Below are positions 34,272 to 41,112 of a DNA stretch of 64,000 nucleotides, in pieces; positions within the stretch are counted from its first letter, which is position 1, and each line of letters starts with the position of its first letter. The notes beneath the pieces are model-generated. The model was not told the DNA's origin and searched no databases. It saw nothing but the letters and a program-made list of their open reading frames with translations. The position numbers and the translations under genes are program-made. The DNA lies in NCBI GenBank assembly GCA_036570425.1, contig DATCYF010000023.1:310001-374000 (forward strand), written 5' to 3'. Source of the DNA: Rhizorhapis sp036570425. Its GTDB lineage: Bacteria > Pseudomonadota > Alphaproteobacteria > Sphingomonadales > Sphingomonadaceae.

Positions 34272-34772
34272 TCAGTCGGATTTCCGTTGATGATGCGGAC
34301 CAGAGCGCCGCTGTTCGTGCTGGACCCGAGGTTGCGCGCGCGTTGTGCCTCCCATACGGCTCCGCGGTTGCCGAACCGTATCCCCCTGCGGGCGCCTGGA
34401 TGGCCGCGCATGACGGTCGCTGTGATCGCGGTCACCCCGGCTGCCACGCCATTGATGCTCGCCGCGAGGGCGCTCCCCATGATGACGGGTTCCCCCGTTG
34501 CGGCGTCCTTGCCAGTGTCGGCGATGATCTTTGTTCCACCGATGGCGTTTGCCTCCACGGTCATAAACATAGTAGCCGGCCCCGGGATAGTAATACCCGT
34601 TGTACCAGCCATAATTACCTCCGTAATAGGGATCGTAATAGCTCGATCCATAATAGCCGCTGCCAACGGATACGCCACCATAGCCATAGCCGTCGTCATA
34701 TCCATAACATCCGCTTAGAGCTAGGACACCCGCCAGACCTGCGGCAACCAAGAACGGCAATTTCGCTTTCAT
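34272..34772 (-). CDS. Tyr/Gly-rich lipoprotein with basic C-terminal region
   Basis: The start at 34772 gives a lipoprotein signal MKAKLPFLVAAGLAGVLALSGC (lipid Cys22 with LSGC lipobox), preceded by AGGA; a longer frame from 34862 lacks a signal. Residues about 23-72 are extremely Tyr/Gly-rich (YGYDDGYGYGG, YYGSSYYDPYYGGNYGWYNG). The rest is Arg/His/Gly-rich (RGGKRHRWNKDHRRHWQGRR). Such proteins are common in sphingomonads and have no known function. Envelope or RNA/polyanion interaction is conceivable but unproven. Length is 166 residues. Confidence 0.72.
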   Translation of the reverse strand: MKAKLPFLVAAGLAGVLALSGCYGYDDGYGYGGVSVGSGYYGSSYYDPYYGGNYGWYNGYYYPGAGYYVYDRGGKRHRWNKDHRRHWQGRRNGGTRHHGERPRGEHQWRGSRGDRDHSDRHARPSRRPQGDTVRQPRSRMGGTTRAQPRVQHEQRRSGPHHQRKSD

Positions 34773-35091
34773 GACACTTATCCTAACGCATATTCTTCCA
34801 TTAAGAGAGCGTGCGCTTCTGTAATTGAATTGACCGTGAACAGCGTTCTGAGTTTCGGACAATTGTCTTCACGGGATTACGAACAGCGGCATCCACTCTC
34901 CCGTTTTAAGATCAACGCATCCAAGAGCGGGAGGGTCCGGCCGCCCGAATCGGATATGAGACGTCCTCAGGAACGGTAGTGTGTTGACGATCCGTCCATA
35001 ACAAATTTCTAACTTTGTTACGCTTGCGCCTTGACTATTTTATCAGAGGTTAGCCGCTGAAGCGGCTTCAGAATGGCACTAATCAGGGGGT

Positions 35092-35223
35092 ATGTCGCGC
35101 TCGCGCTTCAAAATTCCATTGGGATGTCGATTTTGTCCAATAAATTTCTCATCGAATCATCGTAGGACTGAACTTGCGACCCGAAGGGCTCTTGGTCGGA
35201 CGACGAAGAGACCTTTTCCTTGA
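35092..35223 (+). CDS. Possible small basic protein (43 aa), low confidence
   Basis: A 43-codon frame starts at ATG 35092 two bases after an AGGGGG run (35085-35090; too close for an ideal ribosome site) and its stop TGA overlaps the first base of an intrinsic terminator stem. The product is basic, with ten or so Arg/Lys and a CxxxC-like pair (GCRFCPINFSSNHRRTE). I recognise no family. It could equally be a non-coding RNA region ended by the same terminator. Confidence 0.25.
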   Translation: MSRSRFKIPLGCRFCPINFSSNHRRTELATRRALGRTTKRPFP

Positions 35224-35248
35224 TGGCTCGGCTGTATAGCCGGGCCAT
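35108..35248 (-). CDS. Possible small protein or remnant (46 aa), low confidence
   Basis: On the opposite strand, a 46-codon frame from ATG 35248 encodes MARLYSRAIKEKVSSSSDQE followed by a plausible helical end MRNLLDKIDIPMEF. Composition looks protein-like, but there is no clear ribosome site and it lies across the terminator stem. The frame is also open upstream to 35398. It may be a decayed gene end. Confidence 0.22.
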   Translation of the reverse strand: MARLYSRAIKEKVSSSSDQEPFGSQVQSYDDSMRNLLDKIDIPMEF

Positions 35249-35259
35249 CTTTTTGTTTT
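35222..35259 (+). terminator. Intrinsic terminator without an assigned gene
   Basis: GATGGCTCGGC (35222-35232) pairs with GCCGGGCCATC (35239-35249), with one G-U pair and loop TGTATA, followed by TTTTTGTTTT. This is a textbook plus-strand terminator. The nearest recognised plus-strand gene upstream is ftsH, about 1 kb away and separated by a minus-strand gene. Confidence 0.8.
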
Positions 35260-35406
35260 CGGGAGCTCCATTTACAAATATCGAAAAGGTCGTCAGAATT
35301 TTATGAAGCAATAAGTAAATCGGGGAGATTGCTATGGGGGCGCATCTTTTTCCAGCCATGCGGCAGACGCGCAGAGATAGCGCGTGGAATACTGCCATGG
35401 TTGGGA

Positions 35407-36291
35407 ATGGCCGCGATGCGTCATGATTTTCCGGCGCTCAACCCGGATGGAATGATTGCTGTGCGCTATTATGAGCCGCCCAGCGATTTGATTGAAATGG
35501 TCGGTTCCATCTATCTTTTCACTGCCAACATGCCTCATGTGTCGGACCACGTCCGCGCAGATTTCGCTCAGCTCCGATTCAACCTGTCAGGGCGCGGTCA
35601 TTATATTTTCCGCGATGGTCGGCAGATGGAATCACCCCAGACGTGCATATTGGGTGCAACCATGTCGTCTGCACTCTTTGAGGTGGAAGGTCCGTTGCAA
35701 ACCGTAGGGGTGTCGCTACTGCCGCTGGGCTGGCATGCGCTGACAGGTTTGGATGCCAGCGAATATGTCGATTCCCTTTTCGATGCCGCCGATCTTCATC
35801 CGGAATTTGCCGAGTTGGAGAATACGCTGCGTCTCATCGACGATCCGCAGGTAGGTGTCGATAGGCTGTGGGATTTCCTGCGCCGTCATTTCCGGCGAGT
35901 GAACAGCGCTCACCGTGCCTTTGTCGAAGCCACGGGCCAATGGCTTTCCGGAGATGGTTCGCCCCGCGTGGAAACGCTGATCGAGACCACTGGCCTTTCC
36001 GCTCGTCAGGTCGCCCGGCTCACAAATCGGCTTTATGGTGCGCCACCAAAATTGCTTGCCCGTAAATATCGGGCGTTGCGCGTTGCTTCGCTCATCGCCA
36101 GCAGCGATGATGATTGGCGGGACATTGTGGGCGACCTTTTTTATGATCAGTCTCACCTGATTCGCGAGTTGAAATTTTTTATCGGTCTCACGCCTCATCA
36201 GTTGAAGAGCAGCATGGGCATGGTGAACCGGCTGACTATGCAGCGTCGTCAGCTGGAGGGGCAGTTTCCTTATCTCTCCGGGGTCAGTTGA
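35407..36291 (+). CDS. AraC-family transcriptional regulator
   Basis: The 294-residue protein (ATG 35407, or ATG 35416 a few codons on) has an N-terminal ligand/dimer domain (YYEPPSDLIEMVGSIYLF, QLRFNLSGRGHYIFRDGRQM) and a C-terminal double helix-turn-helix: VETLIETTGLSARQVARLTN and WRDIVGDLFYDQSHLIRELK with FIGLTPHQLK. The DNA-binding end follows the AraC pattern. It faces fahA across 120 bases and may control the homogentisate genes, though convergent placement makes that only a guess. Confidence 0.87.
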   Translation: MAAMRHDFPALNPDGMIAVRYYEPPSDLIEMVGSIYLFTANMPHVSDHVRADFAQLRFNLSGRGHYIFRDGRQMESPQTCILGATMSSALFEVEGPLQTVGVSLLPLGWHALTGLDASEYVDSLFDAADLHPEFAELENTLRLIDDPQVGVDRLWDFLRRHFRRVNSAHRAFVEATGQWLSGDGSPRVETLIETTGLSARQVARLTNRLYGAPPKLLARKYRALRVASLIASSDDDWRDIVGDLFYDQSHLIRELKFFIGLTPHQLKSSMGMVNRLTMQRRQLEGQFPYLSGVS

Positions 36292-36411
36292 GCTATTCAG
36301 TCGGCGTTCGGCTGCCGGGCAGGGCTGGCCCGGTCCACGGAAGGCAATATGCGGGGGTTGTCCGCTACATCTAGGGTGCGGATTGCCAATAGCCGTGCAG
36401 GACAATGTCAT

Positions 36412-37713
36412 TCAAGCCGCCAGCACTCGCCCTATGCAGGGACCAAAGCCGATCCGCAGGCGACCCGCAGCTTGTGCAAAGGCGGACAGGATGAGTTCGT
36501 CGCCATCCTCAAGGAAGGTCCGGGTTTCGCCAGTTGGTAACGTCAGTGGCAACGTGCCGCCACGGCTGATCTCCAGCAGACTACCGAAACTTGTCTCCGT
36601 CTCGCCGGATAGCGTGCCAGTGCCAAAAAGGTCGCCGGGATGGAGGTTGCACCCATTGCTCGTGTGATGTGCCACTAATTGCGCCGCCGTCCAGTACATG
36701 GCGGTCACGCTGCCTTGGCTCAGGCGATATGATGGTTGATCGGCTTCGCGCATGGCAGCGGTGCGGATGTGCGCTTCAATAGTGATGGCATAGGCGCCGC
36801 TTGCCTGGTCCATCTCGTCAAACAGATAGGGCAGGGGTTTCGGATCGCCTTCCGGTCGATCCGGTTGGGCGGTTCGATAAGGCGCCAGTGCTTCTGCCGT
36901 GATGATCCATGGCGAAATGGTGGTGAGGAAATTCTTGGCGAGAAACGGTCCCAATGGCTGATATTCCCAGGATTGGATATCGCGTGCGGACCAGTCGTTG
37001 AGCAGGCAAAACCCGGCAATATGATTGGCCGCCTTATTGATCGGAACCGGGGTGCCAAGATCATTCCCGGGGCCTACCCATATGCCCATCTCCAGCTCAT
37101 AGTCCAACCGCTTGCAGGGGGCCAAGACGGGCGCATCGGCATCGGCAGTCCTGATCTGTCCCTTCGGCCGTTTCAGCGCCGCGCCGCTGACTTGAACCGA
37201 GGATGCGCGGCCATGATAGCCAATCGGCACATATTTGTAATTGGGGAGCAGCGGATCGTCGGGCCGAAACAGCCGCCCAACATTTTCGGCGTGGCGAATG
37301 CCGGAGTAGAAATCGGTATAATCGCCTATTTGCGCAGGCAGGTGGAGAGTGCAGTCCGCCGCCTGGTAAAGGGCTGGCCGGACCGTATCCTCCTTCGCGG
37401 AATCTGTCAGCAGGGCGAACAAAGCGCGGCGCAGCGCGCGGCGGGGGCCAGCGCCAAGCGCCAGCAATGGATTCAGAGTGGGACCGGAGGCCGCCACCGC
37501 CGCTTGCTTCGCTTCCCCATTCAGCAGGGATACAATGGCCGCCAGATCAATGATGTGGTCGCCTATTGCGACTCCTCCCCGCGCGGTGCCCCCGACCTCG
37601 CTGAAAATTCCAAGCGGCAGGTTTTGCACCGGGAAGTCAGGGTGGCCATTGGCATCGCTCAGCCAGCTTTCGGCCTGGGGCGCGTGAGTCTCGTCAATTG
37701 CTGCGGGCGTCAT
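36412..37713 (-). CDS. fahA: Fumarylacetoacetase
   Basis: This enzyme splits fumarylacetoacetate to fumarate and acetoacetate, the last step of tyrosine breakdown. The start at 37713 gives MTPAAIDETHAPQAESWLSD and 433 residues, and overlaps the hmgA end by 20 bases; a longer frame from 37788 is less likely. Family motifs are YTDFYSGIRHAENVGRLFRP, YKYVPIGYHGRASSV, LDYELEMGIWVG and NDWSARDIQSWEYQPLGPFL, including the metal and catalytic residues. It is translated after hmgA in one operon. Confidence 0.97.
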   Translation of the reverse strand: MTPAAIDETHAPQAESWLSDANGHPDFPVQNLPLGIFSEVGGTARGGVAIGDHIIDLAAIVSLLNGEAKQAAVAASGPTLNPLLALGAGPRRALRRALFALLTDSAKEDTVRPALYQAADCTLHLPAQIGDYTDFYSGIRHAENVGRLFRPDDPLLPNYKYVPIGYHGRASSVQVSGAALKRPKGQIRTADADAPVLAPCKRLDYELEMGIWVGPGNDLGTPVPINKAANHIAGFCLLNDWSARDIQSWEYQPLGPFLAKNFLTTISPWIITAEALAPYRTAQPDRPEGDPKPLPYLFDEMDQASGAYAITIEAHIRTAAMREADQPSYRLSQGSVTAMYWTAAQLVAHHTSNGCNLHPGDLFGTGTLSGETETSFGSLLEISRGGTLPLTLPTGETRTFLEDGDELILSAFAQAAGRLRIGFGPCIGRVLAA

Positions 37714-38995
37714 CGGGCAGCCTCGCCTTTTCAAAATCCCCCCAGCAAGCATCATAATTGCTCTGAAGGGCAGGAGTTTCCATGGCAAAGGCCGTGGGGC
37801 GGATGATTCGGCTGCTTTCGAACATGAAGGTCAGAGTGTCGTCGATCTTATGCGGTTCCAGCTTCGCCGCCATCGCGGCTTCGGCAGAGCGCCTGTCAGG
37901 CCCATGCGCGCTCATGCAATTGTGCAGGGAAGCCCCACCGGGCGCAAACCCTTCGGCCTTCGCGTCGTACGTGCCGTGAATGAGGCCCATGAACTCGCTC
38001 ATTATATTGCGGTGGAACCAGGGTGGGCGAAACGTGTCCTCTCCCACCAGCCAGCGCGGGGGAAAGATGACAAAATCGCAATTCGCGATTCCCGGAATAG
38101 CGCTGGGACTGGTCAGGACCGTGAAGATACTGGGATCGGGATGGTCGAAACTGATCGTCCCAATGGTGTTGAATCGGCTGAGATCATATTTGTATGGAAC
38201 GAGATTGCCATGCCAGGCGACAACGTCCAACGGCGAATGATCCAGCGTCATTGTCCAGAGCAGCCCCTGAAACTTCTGCATGACCTGCGTCGCTTCGTCG
38301 CGGTCCTCATACCATGCCTCAGGCGTTTCGAAGTCGCGAGCGTTGGCAAGGCCATCGGCACCGATGGGACCAAGCTCCGGCAGACGAAAGGGCTGGCCAT
38401 AATTTTCGCATATATAACCGCGAGCGGGCCCTTGGGGCAGTCCGGCGCGGAACTTGATTCCTCGTGGGATCAGCCCAATTTCCCCCGGCTCCACGTCCAT
38501 TTTCCCAAGCTCGGTGAAGAAGCGCAGGGTTCCCATTTGAGGCACAAACAGCATCTCGCCATCGGCGTTGCAGAACACGCGATGAGTCATGGCCGTGTCG
38601 ACGGAATAGAGATGGATCGCGATACCATCTGCTGCTGCGCCCCCTTCCGGCCCGCCGTTGCCCCCATAGGTGATGATTCCGTCGATCAGGTCAGTCTTCT
38701 GTTTCGGTAGGCCGATCGGATCCCAGCGCAGCCGGTTCGGATTTGGTGGATGATGGAAAGGTCCGGACTGCAGCAGCGGCGCGCCACTGTAAGGAACAAA
38801 GGCTGGATGCGCTGCCGAGGGACGCATGCGGTACATCCATGTCCGCCGGTTCTCCTGCCGGGGCGCGGTAAAGCTGCTCCCCGAAATTTGTTCAGTGTAA
38901 AGGCCGAAGGCGGGTCTTTGCGGGCTGTTGCGTCCGATGGGTAGCGCACCTGCGACGGCTTCGCTCGCAAACTGATTTCCAAAACCGGTCATCAT
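37694..38995 (-). CDS. hmgA: Homogentisate 1,2-dioxygenase
   Basis: HmgA opens the ring of homogentisate to maleylacetoacetate with a mononuclear iron. The 433-residue protein starts MMTGFGNQFASEAVAGALPI, typical of the family, and contains WMYRMRPSAAHPAFVPYS, NYGQPFRLPELGPIGADGLA and the iron-site region RPPWFHRNIMSEFMGLIHG. Two tandem ATGs are possible starts. It forms an operon with fahA. The maleylacetoacetate isomerase gene is not seen here. Confidence 0.97.
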   Translation of the reverse strand: MMTGFGNQFASEAVAGALPIGRNSPQRPAFGLYTEQISGSSFTAPRQENRRTWMYRMRPSAAHPAFVPYSGAPLLQSGPFHHPPNPNRLRWDPIGLPKQKTDLIDGIITYGGNGGPEGGAAADGIAIHLYSVDTAMTHRVFCNADGEMLFVPQMGTLRFFTELGKMDVEPGEIGLIPRGIKFRAGLPQGPARGYICENYGQPFRLPELGPIGADGLANARDFETPEAWYEDRDEATQVMQKFQGLLWTMTLDHSPLDVVAWHGNLVPYKYDLSRFNTIGTISFDHPDPSIFTVLTSPSAIPGIANCDFVIFPPRWLVGEDTFRPPWFHRNIMSEFMGLIHGTYDAKAEGFAPGGASLHNCMSAHGPDRRSAEAAMAAKLEPHKIDDTLTFMFESSRIIRPTAFAMETPALQSNYDACWGDFEKARLPDDARSN

Positions 38996-39092
38996 AGGCG
39001 CGCATTCTCCTGTCCGACTGTCGGACCACCGGTTGCGATCCTAACTACGTCCGGAACGTGCGGAAGCCTGTCTTCAAGTGATTTTAGACCCG

Positions 39093-39851
39093 TTATGTTC
39101 CTTCTGTGCTCTTCTTTCCGCCCTCCCGCCTGATGCCGCAAGGAACGATGTCGTGAGGCTCCGGCCGATTGCCGCTGATGCTGAAACGGGCCAGATAGCC
39201 GCCGGCGTCGGGTCTGGGAGTTATCGCCACAAGTCGATAACCCACTGCCTCCAGTTCGCATTTCAGCAGGCGAGGAGGGGTGCCATGCTGTTCTGTTGGA
39301 CGATTGGCGTCGACGACGATCACTTCTCCCGACATTTTCAGGGCCGGGTACAGGCGCCAGAGAAAAGCATAAGGTTCGGCAATTTCATGATACATGTGGA
39401 CCATGAAAATGCGGTCAAAGCTGTGTTCCGGCAGCATAGGATCGTCTGCCGAACCCAATTTCACGCTGACATTTTCAAGATTTTGCCGCGCCACCCGCAA
39501 CGCCAGGCTGTCACGGACTTCCGGCAAGATGTCCTGAGCCAGCACTCGCCCCCGAGGGCCAACTCGCCTGGCAAGCCGGACAGTATAATAGCCCTCACCC
39601 GCACCGATATCAGCGACGGTCATACCCGGTCTGATCCCTGCGCGATTCATGATGTCGTCGGCTTCGTTCAGCCTGTCGCGGCTTTCCTCGTTCGACCAGC
39701 GCGTGGATTCGATATGGGCTACCGGCCGGTCTGCACGCGGAAAATCCCGAGCGCTTTCCGGCCGATCTTTATCGGATTTTGAAACAAGCTGATCGCAGCC
39801 GCCAATGGGCATTATGGCAATGGCCAGGATCGCCAGTGCCGTGGGGCGCAT
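39093..39851 (-). CDS. Class I SAM-dependent methyltransferase with a lipoprotein signal
   Basis: The 252-residue protein begins with a lipoprotein signal (MRPTALAILAIAIMPIGGC, lipid Cys19 followed by Asp), then carries a class I methyltransferase fold: MTVADIGAGEGYYTVRLARR (SAM motif I), RVLAQDILPEVRDSLALRV and FDRIFMVHMYHEIAEPYAFL. A secreted methyltransferase is unusual because SAM is cytoplasmic; Asp at +2 would favour inner-membrane retention by the E. coli rule. The start overlaps the prfB stop by one base (TGATG), so it is translationally coupled. Substrate unknown. Confidence 0.82.
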   Translation of the reverse strand: MRPTALAILAIAIMPIGGCDQLVSKSDKDRPESARDFPRADRPVAHIESTRWSNEESRDRLNEADDIMNRAGIRPGMTVADIGAGEGYYTVRLARRVGPRGRVLAQDILPEVRDSLALRVARQNLENVSVKLGSADDPMLPEHSFDRIFMVHMYHEIAEPYAFLWRLYPALKMSGEVIVVDANRPTEQHGTPPRLLKCELEAVGYRLVAITPRPDAGGYLARFSISGNRPEPHDIVPCGIRREGGKKSTEGT

Positions 39852-40978
39852 CAGTCGACATCTTCCACTTCGACCGTCTCACCCGTCACGCGCTGCGACA
39901 AGGCGGCTGCCATGAATGGATCAAGCGCGCCATCGAGCACGTCATCCGGAGAAGTCGAAACGACGCCGGTGCGCAGATCCTTCACCATCTGATAGGGCTG
40001 AAGCACATAGGAGCGGATCTGGTGGCCCCATCCAATGTCGGATTTCGCCTGGTGAGTCGCATTCGCCTCTGCTTCGCGACGCTGCAGTTCAGCCTCGTAC
40101 ATGCGGGCTTTCAGCATGTTCATGGCTTCGGCCTTGTTCTTGTGTTGCGATCGCTGGTTTTGGCAAGCGACGATGATTCCAGTCGGAACGTGGGTGATGC
40201 GCACCGCCGAATCGGTCGTATTGATATGCTGCCCGCCCGCACCGGAAGCGCGATAGGTGTCGATCTTCAAGTCGCTTTCGTTGATTTCAATATCAATATT
40301 GTCGTCAATCACGGGATAAACCCAGACGCTCGAAAAGCTGGTGTGCCGCCGTGCCGAGCTGTCATAAGGCGAAATGCGGACGAGCCGGTGAACGCCGCTT
40401 TCAGTCTTGGCATAGCCATAGGCGTTCTCACCCTTGAGCAGTAGCGTCGCTGACTTGATGCCTGCCTGTTCGCCGGCATGATAGTCGACCACCTCCACCT
40501 TCATACCGCGCCGCTCGCCCCAGCGCTGATACATGCGTTGCAGCATTTCGGCCCAGTCCTGGCTTTCGGTGCCGCCAGCGCCTGCGTGGATTTCAAGATA
40601 GGTGTCGTTGGCGTCTGCCTCTCCCGCGAGAAGCGCCCTTATCTTATCATCGTCGGCTCGGTCCGCCAGCGCTTCCAGGGTCACGACGCCTTCATCGACC
40701 AAGGCATTATCGCCCTCCGCCTCGGCCAGTTCCATCAGTTCGACGGTGTCGTCCATTTCCTGCTGAATGGCTTTTGTAGCGCTGATCGCCTGGTCCAGCC
40801 GAGTGCGTTCGCGCATGACCTCCTGTGCCTTCTTGGGATCGTCCCAAAGGGTCGGGTCCTCCACGCGCGCATTGAGTTCATCCAGGCGGCGGAGCGCCCG
40901 GTCCCAATCAAGAAAGCGGCGTAGCAGTTCCAGCGCAGCCTTGATACGATCAACATGTGCCTGCGCTTCGGCGCGCAT
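39851..40978 (-). CDS. prfB: Peptide chain release factor 2
   Basis: RF2 reads UGA and UAA stop codons. The 375-residue protein has the catalytic GGQ loop (ASGAGGQHINTTDSAVRITH). The stop-reading tripeptide is SPY (VRISPYDSSARRHTSF) where E. coli has SPF; I recall SPY in other alphaproteobacterial RF2 proteins. The reading frame is continuous from ATG 40978, so the +1 programmed frameshift of E. coli prfB is absent. The stop overlaps the start of the lipoprotein methyltransferase gene. Confidence 0.97.
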   Translation of the reverse strand: MRAEAQAHVDRIKAALELLRRFLDWDRALRRLDELNARVEDPTLWDDPKKAQEVMRERTRLDQAISATKAIQQEMDDTVELMELAEAEGDNALVDEGVVTLEALADRADDDKIRALLAGEADANDTYLEIHAGAGGTESQDWAEMLQRMYQRWGERRGMKVEVVDYHAGEQAGIKSATLLLKGENAYGYAKTESGVHRLVRISPYDSSARRHTSFSSVWVYPVIDDNIDIEINESDLKIDTYRASGAGGQHINTTDSAVRITHVPTGIIVACQNQRSQHKNKAEAMNMLKARMYEAELQRREAEANATHQAKSDIGWGHQIRSYVLQPYQMVKDLRTGVVSTSPDDVLDGALDPFMAAALSQRVTGETVEVEDVD

Positions 40979-41112
40979 TTTTCATTCTCCAGTGATGGGC
41001 AATTGCTTTGCCCGATATAGGTATCTGCGGTCTTTAGCAAAGGCAGGATCTACGCTTGACCGGGCAATTTGCATTCGGGTGGCCAGATGGCTTCTTCAGG
41101 AATGACAGACCC

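Larger units (their letters stand above)
34773..35406. other. Long low-gene-density intergenic region
   Basis: The 634 bases between the Tyr/Gly lipoprotein and the AraC regulator are less GC-rich than surrounding coding DNA. They hold a small dyad GCCGCTGAAGCGGC (35053-35066), an intrinsic terminator at 35222-35259, and two short overlapping open frames on opposite strands (plus 35092-35223; minus 35108-35248). A possible promoter is TTGTTA...TATTTT near 35017-35043. The strong terminator implies that a short plus-strand transcript is made here. Confidence 0.5.

Noticed and set aside
34235..34774. Plus-strand frames over the Tyr/Gly-rich lipoprotein gene
   Set aside because: The minus frame has a clean lipoprotein signal and ribosome site, whereas the plus frames are Val/Thr- or His/Arg-rich translations of the same repeats.
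36736..38710. Two long plus-strand frames (36736-37806 and 37850-38710)
   Set aside because: They are antisense to fahA and hmgA, which have clear conserved motifs; no protein family is visible in the plus frames.
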